64,000 nucleotides of DNA from the NCBI GenBank assembly GCA_016235045.1, contig JACRME010000008.1, positions 496,001 through 560,000 of the forward strand. The letters are read 5' to 3'. Source of the stretch: Nitrosomonadales bacterium (lineage in GTDB: Bacteria > Pseudomonadota > Gammaproteobacteria > Burkholderiales > Gallionellaceae). Of this stretch, positions 9,406 through 16,098 are shown piece by piece. The first letter of the stretch is position 1, and each line of letters opens with the position of its first letter. A program made the position numbers and the translations under genes. The notes beneath the pieces are model-generated. The model was given only the letters and a program-made list of their open reading frames with translations. It was not told the origin of the DNA and ran no database searches.

Positions 9406-10908
9406 ATGACCACAGCAACCCATGACGGCGTCCTCCGCGCCCTGGCAACAAGTTTTCTCGGGCATACCCCCAACTGGTACAAGCAAGCCATTGCTGCCAG
9501 CCTGGTGCTCAATGTCGCGGTGTTTTTCCTGCTGGGACCGCTCGCGACGGGCTGGCTGCTGCTCGCCGAATTCATCTTCACGCTGGCGATGGCGTTGAAA
9601 TGCTTCCCGCTGCAGCCCGGCGGATTGCTTGCGTTGCAGGCAGTCGCGCTCGGATTGACCGACGCCCATGCGATCTACAGGGAAGTCGAGCACGGCCTGC
9701 CGGTATTGCTGCTGGTGATCTTCATGGTGGCGGGCGTGCATTTCCTGCGCGGCATGCTGTATCGCATGATCAGCCACATCCTGCTGGGGATACGTTCGCG
9801 CCTCACGCTCAACATGGTCATCATCGTCGTGGTGGCGGTCTTTTCCGCCTTCCTCGATGCACTCACCATCCTGGCCGTGCTGGTCGCCGTTTCGCTCGGA
9901 TTCTACGAGGTCTATCACCGCGTCGTTTCCACCAGGGGCTATCACGAGGATCCCGATCTGACGGATGACTATGTGGACGAGATTCATCGCGCCGACCTTG
10001 AGCAGTTCCGCGCCGTGCTGCGCAGCATGCTGATGCACGGCGCCATCGGCACGGCCATCGGCGGCGTCTGCACGCTGGTCGGCGAACCGGAGAACATCGT
10101 CATCGGCACCGAGGCCGGCTGGAATTTCATCGAGTTTTTCGTTCACGTGGCCCCGGCCAGCATCCCGACCCTGCTGGCCGGCATCCTCACCTGCTGGGTG
10201 ATCGAGAAAAACAAATGGTTCGGCTACGGCGCCGAACTGCCGGTCGGCGTGCGCCAGATACTCATCGACGAAGACCGCCGCCTGCGCGCCGGCCATACCC
10301 CGCTCGACCGCCTGATGCTCATCGCCCAGGGGGTCGTCGCCATCCTCATGGTGCTGGCGCTGGCGTTCCATATCGCCGAGATCGGCCTGATCGGTCTGGC
10401 CGTAATCATCCTCGTCTCGTCGATCTCCGGCGTCACCGACGAACATCACGTCGCCCAGGCCTTCATGCCCGGATTGCCTTTTGCTTCCCTGCTGGTGGTG
10501 TTCTACGTCATCGTGGCGATGATCGGCAGCCTGCACATGTTCGATTCTGTCATCCACTGGGTGCTTACGATGGAACCGAAGATGCAGGTATTCATGATTT
10601 TCGTCACCAACGGTGTGCTGTCCGCGATCAGCGACAACGTGTTCGTGGCCGCCATCTACATGAAGGAACTAAAGACTGTGTTCGAAGCCGGTCTCACCAG
10701 CCGCGAACTGTTCGACGCGCAGTCGGTCGCGGTCGTCATGGGCACCGGCATACCGAGCATGTCGACGCCCAACGGACAGGCGGCCTTCCTGTATCTGTTG
10801 ACATCGCAAGTGGCTCCGCTGGTTCGCCTTGGTTACGGTCGCATGCTGTGGATGGCGTTGCCCTATGCCATCGTCACCACGCTGGTTGCGGGATTCACCT
10901 TGTTCTGA
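9406..10908 (+). CDS. nhaB: Na+/H+ antiporter NhaB
   Basis: An inner-membrane sodium:proton antiporter. The N-terminal half is close to E. coli NhaB, with FLGHTPNWYK, LLAEFIFTLAMALKCFPLQPGGLLAL and SAFLDALTILAVLVAVSLGFYEVYHRV matching blocks I know in that protein. It has 500 residues and about 11-12 membrane segments. The start could be 9382 or 9406; the later ATG follows GCGGAAAAA and aligns better with the family. It is convergent with the CPA1 antiporter gene. With two Kef/CPA-type genes and ChaA, this window is rich in cation exchangers. Confidence 0.93.
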   Translation: MTTATHDGVLRALATSFLGHTPNWYKQAIAASLVLNVAVFFLLGPLATGWLLLAEFIFTLAMALKCFPLQPGGLLALQAVALGLTDAHAIYREVEHGLPVLLLVIFMVAGVHFLRGMLYRMISHILLGIRSRLTLNMVIIVVVAVFSAFLDALTILAVLVAVSLGFYEVYHRVVSTRGYHEDPDLTDDYVDEIHRADLEQFRAVLRSMLMHGAIGTAIGGVCTLVGEPENIVIGTEAGWNFIEFFVHVAPASIPTLLAGILTCWVIEKNKWFGYGAELPVGVRQILIDEDRRLRAGHTPLDRLMLIAQGVVAILMVLALAFHIAEIGLIGLAVIILVSSISGVTDEHHVAQAFMPGLPFASLLVVFYVIVAMIGSLHMFDSVIHWVLTMEPKMQVFMIFVTNGVLSAISDNVFVAAIYMKELKTVFEAGLTSRELFDAQSVAVVMGTGIPSMSTPNGQAAFLYLLTSQVAPLVRLGYGRMLWMALPYAIVTTLVAGFTLF

Positions 10909-10954
10909 TCCGCCTGCTCCGCCCTGCTGCTTCCTGGTGCGCAGCGGGTGCGCC

Positions 10955-10986
10955 ACAAAAAAACAGCGGTGCCTGCGCACCGCTGT
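10955..10986 (-). terminator. Rho-independent terminator for the CPA1 antiporter gene
   Basis: A perfect 10-bp stem (ACAGCGGTGC / GCACCGCTGT) with a four-base loop lies 28 bases after the minus-strand stop at 11014. On that strand it is followed by a T-run (A-run 10957-10963 as written). It may also stop nhaB transcription arriving from the left, though there is no T-run on that side. Confidence 0.85.
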
Positions 10987-11013
10987 TCTCAACCAAAGCT
11001 GCGAAAATCGTTC

Positions 11014-12252
11014 CTACTTCTCGACCAGCAGATCCAGTTTCTTCGCCAGCCACTTGGTGGTGGTGGCCTGGATCAGGATGGTCATCAGGATGGCGATGAA
11101 GGTGACCGAGGCGATGATCTCCGCGCCGGGCGCTTTCATGCCGACCAGGATACCGGCCAGCGCGCCGGGGATGACGCCGGTCTCGCGCGTCCAGCACATG
11201 AACAGCATCTCTTTGAAGGACCACTTGGCGCGGCGATCCGGCAGCGCACACAGGAACACAGTGGCCGGACGCGCCACCAGCATGAACACGATGACAACGC
11301 CGACGCCCGCCCACAGGTACTGGTTCATCAGCGCGAAGTCCACTTGCGTGCCGAGCAGGATGAAGATGAACATGCGCATGATCAGCGCGGTGGTCAGGAT
11401 GAAGTCTTCCAGTTCGTGGTTCTCTTCCCTGGAGCGCTTGAAGCCCAGCGATTCCGCATTGCCGAGCATGACGCCGAACACGAACACCGCCATGAAGCCG
11501 CTGGCGTGAGCGCCGTCCGCGCCCATATACGCGCCGATCACCGCCATCAGGGTGACGATCGGGGCATACTCCAGCAGGAAGCCGAATCTCTCGTGCGAGA
11601 TCAGCACCGCGGCCAGATAGCCGAGCACGCCGCCGATCAGGATACCGATCACCGACTCCTTGAGCAGTTCGAGCAGCGCATCGCCGACCGAGAACTCGCC
11701 CGCACCCATCGCGATGCCCAATATCACAAAGGTCAGGATCGCGCCCATCGCGTCGTTGAAGGCGGATTCGCTCATCACGGTCTGCGCCACACGATCCTTG
11801 ATCTTGATCTGTTTGAACACAGGAACCAGCGTGGCCGGGTCGGTGGAAGCGACCACCGTGCCCAGCAGCAGCGCGACGATGAACGGCAGGCCGAGGAAGT
11901 AATAAGCCGCCACACCGGTGATGAAGGCCGTGATCAGCACGCCAACCGTGGCGATGATCACAAGCGTGATCCACACTTGCTTCAATACCTTGAGCCGCAC
12001 GGAAGCGCCGCCGTCGAACAGGATGTAGCTGGAGCCGAAGATCAGGATGAGCTGGTTGATGGTGGAATCCGCCTTGATGTCGACGAAGCCCAGCATGCCG
12101 GGACCGATCAGCATGCCGATCAGCAGGAATACCACCACATCGGGCACGCGTGCCATGCGCGCCAATAATCCGGAGAAGGTGCCGATGCCGAGGATGATGC
12201 CGAATACCAGGAGAGTGTGTTTTGCGAGTTCCAGAGCGGGTGAGGATTCCAT
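11014..12252 (-). CDS. CPA1-family Na+(K+)/H+ antiporter
   Basis: A 412-residue inner-membrane antiporter of the NhaP/CPA1 group. Characteristic segments are FLLIGMLIGPGMLG, SSYILFDGGASVRL, LGTVVASTDPATLVPVF (the TDPA unwound-helix motif) and VMSESAFNDAMGAI (the SExxxND ion site). The ATG at 12252 has AAGGAACAAG directly upstream; earlier in-frame codons lack a ribosome site. A clean terminator follows at 10955-10986. It stands alone, convergent with nhaB. The ion preferred cannot be told from sequence. Confidence 0.9.
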   Translation of the reverse strand: MESSPALELAKHTLLVFGIILGIGTFSGLLARMARVPDVVVFLLIGMLIGPGMLGFVDIKADSTINQLILIFGSSYILFDGGASVRLKVLKQVWITLVIIATVGVLITAFITGVAAYYFLGLPFIVALLLGTVVASTDPATLVPVFKQIKIKDRVAQTVMSESAFNDAMGAILTFVILGIAMGAGEFSVGDALLELLKESVIGILIGGVLGYLAAVLISHERFGFLLEYAPIVTLMAVIGAYMGADGAHASGFMAVFVFGVMLGNAESLGFKRSREENHELEDFILTTALIMRMFIFILLGTQVDFALMNQYLWAGVGVVIVFMLVARPATVFLCALPDRRAKWSFKEMLFMCWTRETGVIPGALAGILVGMKAPGAEIIASVTFIAILMTILIQATTTKWLAKKLDLLVEK

Positions 12253-12579
12253 CTTGTTCCTTGAAAGTTTGCGAAAATTTTCGTCGTTCTCCCCGGCGAC
12301 CGCGCGGCGAAGAACCATCAGACCAGCATTGTATCCAATTCGGCCGCATTTCCGGAAATTCCGGCACGGTCCGCCCGCACAATAAAAACCCCGCCACTCG
12401 GGCGGGGTTGAACGACAACAGTCGATGCGGCAACCCGGAAGGGTGGTCGGGGCGGGAGGAGCCGTCCTTTCCGATATTCCCCCGGGTCATCAGCCTCGGC
12501 TATCTGCCGAAGAAATCGATTGCCGACGGCAGTGGCCAACGGGCCTGCACTCTATATATATGCATCCGGCGATCAATGT
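12253..12579. other. 327-base gap between the CPA1 gene and the OTR-operon cytochrome b gene
   Basis: No gene is supported. It contains the terminator of the cytochrome operon (12383-12410) and must hold the promoter of the CPA1 antiporter, since both genes point left. I recognise nothing else. Confidence 0.6.
12383..12410 (-). terminator. Rho-independent terminator of the OTR/cytochrome b operon
   Basis: The stem CCCCGCC / GGGCGGGG has a short loop and, on the minus strand, a following TTTTTATT run (AATAAAAA as written). It lies ~170 bases beyond the cytochrome b stop codon, with no other minus-strand gene between. Confidence 0.8.
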
Positions 12580-13179
12580 TTATTCCACCTCCTCCCAGCC
12601 GGTGATCATCGCCTTGATGTGCGAAGTAGGCGTGTGACCGGTTGTGGTCAGGTAAACGTGGGCGATAAAGAACGCCAGCATCATGAATGCTCCTGCGGTA
12701 TGGAAAAAGGCGACCCATTCCAGCGACAGGTAACTGTCCACGCCCCATGCTTTCCAGTCGCCGAAAAACAGGTAGAACCAGCCGGTGAACCAGAGCAGCG
12801 GGCCGATGAACAGCAACACGCCCAGATAGGCCAGGCGCTGCAGGGGATTGTGCTTCTTCAGCGTGGTCGGCCGGAACGGATGCGGCGCGCCCTGGAAAAT
12901 GCCGATGGAGTAGAACTGGATCATGGCGACCACCTTCTCCCGCGTCGGGATGTATTGCTTCCATTCGCCGGTGGTGAAATGCCAGAAGATCGCGAACACC
13001 CACAGGCTGACCAGCGTCCATGCCGCGACGGTATGCAGCGATGCGGCCTTTTCGAAACCGAACAGGTGGTAGGAACCATGCACCTCGAAGCCGGTGAGCA
13101 TCATGAAGATGATGAGCATGGCCTGCGACCAGTGCCAGAAACGCTCGAAGCGCTTGAATACATATATATGTTCAGACAT
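12580..13179 (-). CDS. b-type cytochrome, membrane partner of the octaheme cytochrome
   Basis: A 199-residue inner-membrane cytochrome b of the b561/FdnI-like class, with four predicted membrane helices. Histidines placed to bind two hemes occur in helix 1 (RFWHWSQAMLIIFMMLTGFEVHG), helix 2 (LHTVAAWTLVSLWVFAIFWH) and helix 4 (FFHTAGAFMMLAFFIAHVYL). It would pass electrons between the quinone pool and a periplasmic partner. It starts three bases after the octaheme cytochrome gene ends and closes that operon, so the two probably form one complex. Such small b cytochromes also serve thiosulfate reductase and hydrogenases, so the partner is inferred from linkage. Confidence 0.85.
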   Translation of the reverse strand: MSEHIYVFKRFERFWHWSQAMLIIFMMLTGFEVHGSYHLFGFEKAASLHTVAAWTLVSLWVFAIFWHFTTGEWKQYIPTREKVVAMIQFYSIGIFQGAPHPFRPTTLKKHNPLQRLAYLGVLLFIGPLLWFTGWFYLFFGDWKAWGVDSYLSLEWVAFFHTAGAFMMLAFFIAHVYLTTTGHTPTSHIKAMITGWEEVE

Positions 13180-13182
13180 GGT

Positions 13183-14832
13183 TTATCCTTTCCGGTTGCT
13201 CAGGTAGATGCGGCCGGCGCCATGGGCGATTACGCCGAGCAGGGTCAGCAGGGCGACTATCCAGCCGGCAGCGTCGAGCAGCTTATTGTTGTCGCCGCGT
13301 CCCGGCATGTAGATGCCCTTGATTTCTTTGAGACGGCCATTCACGCTGTGGCACTGGGCGCAGGTGAGCGCATCGCCTTTCGGTGCCACCATGTGGGTTA
13401 TGGGCCATGTCTGCTCAGTATTGACGAAGCCGTACTGGCCGCTGTAAGGCAGGCCACCGGCTTTCATTCCGGCCGTGATCGCCTTCTGCCAGTCGTAGTT
13501 GTGCCACAGCGCCGTGTCGTCCTCGCCCCCGGTGTGTTGCAGGGTGAGCGTCAGGTTCACCTTGTCGTAGGGCTGCTTTCCGCGGTGCACATTGGTCGGC
13601 CAGATGCGCGAGTCGGGATCGTTGGGGCCGCCGCCCACTTCGTTGATCAGTACCGTCTTGCCCGGGTCGATCTTGTCGCCAATCACTTGGAACTTGGAAG
13701 CGCCATTGAACCAGCGGTAATCCGGGATCACGTACGATTCCCACACCCACGCGCCTTTCTTGGAGTCGAAGGCACGGCGACCGGCGCTGTCCTTGCGCAC
13801 TGTCGGCTTCCCGTCCGGCCCCATGACCGTGGCCTGGGACCAGTCCCAACTGCGTTCAGTACCAATGGCGTCGCGGGCATACTCCGGGATATGGCAGGCC
13901 TGGCAGGCGATCTTGTCGGTGTGCTCGTTCAGTCTGGCCAGCGGATGCGGCTTGTCGCCGTGGCAGGATTGGCAAGAGGCGGGATTAACCGTGTCTTCCT
14001 TGCCGCGAACGTGCGCCGGCCCCTTGACTGCCGCCGCCACGTTGTAACGGCTGCCCGAGATCTGGTGGCTGGACGTGGAATGGCAGGTGGCGCAAGTGAA
14101 GTTGAGCCCCTTCTCATCCATGTGCACGTCCAGATACCTGTCCGGATGCTGCAGCGAGCTGCTCAGGTCGCCGTGCTTCGCGCCGTTGGCACCGCCGCCG
14201 AAAAAGTGGCACGCGCCGCAGTTGGTACGGCTTGGTTTGCCGATGCTTTGCGCGACTTTCCTGAGGTCGACTGCCTCAACGAACTTGCCTGATCCTTTGG
14301 GAAACTCGGTGCGCTTGTACACCGGATGTCCCGCATCTCCAGGCAATTTGCGATAAGTGGCGGTCGTGTCGTGACACACCAGGCAGTCAACGTTCTTCTC
14401 GACGGTGAAGTCGAAGCTGCTGTCCTTCCACCCGTAACCGGCGTGACAGGCCATGCAGTCCTTCTCGTTCGAAACGGGGGATGTGCAGTAATTATTGATG
14501 ATGTTCTTCTTGCCGCGCTTCTGCCCGGTCTTGGGATCGACGGACTCCCAGGTCCAGTGTTTGGTATGTTGCACCTGTTTGGCGGCTTCGTTGTGGCAGA
14601 TGAGGCAGGCTTCGGTCACTTCCGGGCCGGTCTTGAAATTCTTTTGCAGTTCCTTGAATTTGCCATGGTCGGCAGTGGAAGTGCTGGCCGGTTTCGGTTT
14701 CGCCGGGACAGCCGTCACAGGCGCCGGTGCTGCCAATGCATCCGTCTTCGTGGCGACGGCAAATGCGTTCGGCCCTGCCAGCAGGGCGGAGAACGCCAGC
14801 GCCGACAGGGTAATTCTGCGTATGGGTAACAT
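13183..14832 (-). CDS. Membrane-anchored octaheme c-type cytochrome, OTR (tetrathionate reductase) family
   Basis: A 549-residue periplasmic multiheme protein with a signal peptide (cut near AFA, residue 25). Eight CxxCH sites lie at about residues 76, 126, 150, 205, 247, 287, 310 and 491. The CxxxxNEKDCMACHAGYGWKD region and the heme spacing match the octaheme tetrathionate reductase family known from Shewanella, whose physiological substrate is debated (tetrathionate, nitrite and hydroxylamine reduction in vitro). Unlike the soluble Shewanella enzyme it ends in a membrane helix (~522-540) and is paired with a cytochrome b gene three bases downstream. GGAGAGGACAAC precedes the ATG at 14832. 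Whether it reduces or oxidises its substrate is not decidable from sequence. Confidence 0.88.
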   Translation of the reverse strand: MLPIRRITLSALAFSALLAGPNAFAVATKTDALAAPAPVTAVPAKPKPASTSTADHGKFKELQKNFKTGPEVTEACLICHNEAAKQVQHTKHWTWESVDPKTGQKRGKKNIINNYCTSPVSNEKDCMACHAGYGWKDSSFDFTVEKNVDCLVCHDTTATYRKLPGDAGHPVYKRTEFPKGSGKFVEAVDLRKVAQSIGKPSRTNCGACHFFGGGANGAKHGDLSSSLQHPDRYLDVHMDEKGLNFTCATCHSTSSHQISGSRYNVAAAVKGPAHVRGKEDTVNPASCQSCHGDKPHPLARLNEHTDKIACQACHIPEYARDAIGTERSWDWSQATVMGPDGKPTVRKDSAGRRAFDSKKGAWVWESYVIPDYRWFNGASKFQVIGDKIDPGKTVLINEVGGGPNDPDSRIWPTNVHRGKQPYDKVNLTLTLQHTGGEDDTALWHNYDWQKAITAGMKAGGLPYSGQYGFVNTEQTWPITHMVAPKGDALTCAQCHSVNGRLKEIKGIYMPGRGDNNKLLDAAGWIVALLTLLGVIAHGAGRIYLSNRKG

Positions 14833-14884
14833 GTTGTCCTCTCCGTTGATCTTGCTGCGCTGGTTAGTTATGCGGGTGATTGCA

Positions 14885-15433
14885 TCAACAACCACCGGGC
14901 GCACTGGCGCCGGAGCCCCCGCTTGGCGCACCGGGCATACCCTTGATCATTTCGGGCGCAGGCTTGCTGGGATCGAACAGGATGAACTTGGCCTGATCTT
15001 GGGCAACGTGTCCCATGATCTCGCCGACCATGGGGCCGAACATCTTGCCCATCAGCCCGGCATTCATCAGACCGATGTAGGTCTTGCCGTCGTTCTTTTT
15101 GTAAACCGCCACCTTGCACGGCATCAGGATGGAAAGGAATCGGACGGTGTCGTCCTTGAGGATGGGACCGGAATACTTGGTGCTGCATGCTTCGATCATC
15201 ATGACCGGCAGGGTATTTCCGCCGGCAGCTTCGACTGCTTTGCCGGGATTGCGCAGGCCGGAAAGCGCCCAGCCGTTGCCGACGTTCTGAATATTCTGCT
15301 GGATGCGGGCGACGGTTTCTTCTTCACCGAAAGGACTGACCACCTCCCGGAACATCAAACTCCCCATGTAGTTATATGCCAGCAACCCGACCACGACCAC
15401 TCCGGCGAAAAAACCTCCAATGACTTTCAACAT
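14885..15433 (-). CDS. DUF302 protein, membrane-anchored
   Basis: A 182-residue protein with one N-terminal membrane helix (~6-24) and a DUF302-like body (ETVARIQQNIQNVGNGWALSG, MPCKVAVYKKNDGKTYIGLMNAGLMGKMFG, VGEIMGHVAQDQAKFIL). The C-terminus is Gly/Pro/Ser-rich and ends in Cys. DUF302 proteins are common next to sulfur and multiheme cytochrome genes; the biochemical role is unknown. GGAGG seven bases upstream fixes the ATG at 15433. It is the first gene of the operon with the octaheme cytochrome (52 bases later) and cytochrome b. Confidence 0.82.
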   Translation of the reverse strand: MLKVIGGFFAGVVVVGLLAYNYMGSLMFREVVSPFGEEETVARIQQNIQNVGNGWALSGLRNPGKAVEAAGGNTLPVMMIEACSTKYSGPILKDDTVRFLSILMPCKVAVYKKNDGKTYIGLMNAGLMGKMFGPMVGEIMGHVAQDQAKFILFDPSKPAPEMIKGMPGAPSGGSGASAPGGC

Positions 15434-15576
15434 TTTGTAACCTCCACACAGAAGCAAAGAATTGCAATATGAACACGAACAGACTGGAAACGACGGCAGC
15501 GCAAGGTTCGAAATCCATGCCCCGCCCTCCGGCGGTTATTGTCTACGACATCATGCAGTCCCTCCACGGTCTCTCG

Positions 15577-15630
15577 GCTTAAAACGACGGCACCTAGGTT
15601 CCGTTCTTATCAGACCTTGGTCTTATCCCG
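15577..15630. promoter_or_regulatory. Conserved regulatory module, copy 1 (AGACC-TT-GGTCT)
   Basis: Starts GCTTAAAAC, then an imperfect site (CACCTAGGTTCC) and, 22 bases further, the inverted repeat AGACCTTGGTCT (15612-15623), ending TCCCG. The same order, with the same 22-base step between sites, occurs at 24533-24587 upstream of the island's two-component genes. Inverted repeats with two-turn spacing are typical of dimer-binding regulators such as NarL-type proteins. It lies 144 bases upstream of the DUF302 gene start. The binding protein is inferred, not shown. Confidence 0.65.
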
Positions 15631-15912
15631 TCGCGGGCAGACCGCCATAAAGCAAGTCGTCACTTACGCCATATCCGATACCTCAAGCCAGTTTTTCAGA
15701 AGATTCGCTCAGCCAGGAATAATGAAAACCGCACGCGCCACAACCATACTTAATGTGTGGTGATTTGCTTATAACTATCACTAACTTTATGGCTATTGTG
15801 CTCAAAGCACAACAAAATGGAAATTTTTGGCAAAAAAGATGAATTTGCGCAAAAAAAGGCTAATAATGGCGACCGACAATCGGTTTTTGAGCATTTTGAG
15901 AGGGATCAATAA

Positions 15913-16080
15913 ATGCGAAAAACAATGTATTCGATCCGATCCGTAACTGATGCCTGTAACCCGGCGCGCACTGAGTTTTTCATCGTCTGCGGCAAACGCC
16001 ATCCCGATTTCCCCAAGCCTGATAACGCCAACAACAATATTGATGGCGAAGTGAGCACGTCTGCGAACTGCATTAATTAA
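15913..16080 (+). CDS. Possible 55-residue small protein (doubtful)
   Basis: A short frame begins MRKTMYSIRSVTDACNP and ends NCIN, with GAGAGGG eight to nine bases before its ATG. It stops 18 bases before the lipoprotein gene, so it could be a leader peptide of that operon. No family is recognised, it has no signal peptide or membrane segment, and composition is unremarkable. It could equally be chance in a control region. Confidence 0.25.
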   Translation: MRKTMYSIRSVTDACNPARTEFFIVCGKRHPDFPKPDNANNNIDGEVSTSANCIN

Positions 16081-16098
16081 TTTGCGGGGGTAACGATC

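Larger units (their letters stand above)
15434..16098. other. Control region between the OTR operon and the surface-lipoprotein/mtoAB genes
   Basis: 665 bases separating divergent genes. It carries the shared regulatory module at 15577-15630 and becomes AT-rich from ~15715 to 15910. It also contains a TTGTGC-TCAAA-GCACAA inverted repeat at 15796-15812 and a possible 55-codon reading frame at 15913-16080. Promoters for both divergent operons must be here; I do not call exact -35/-10 boxes. Confidence 0.65.
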
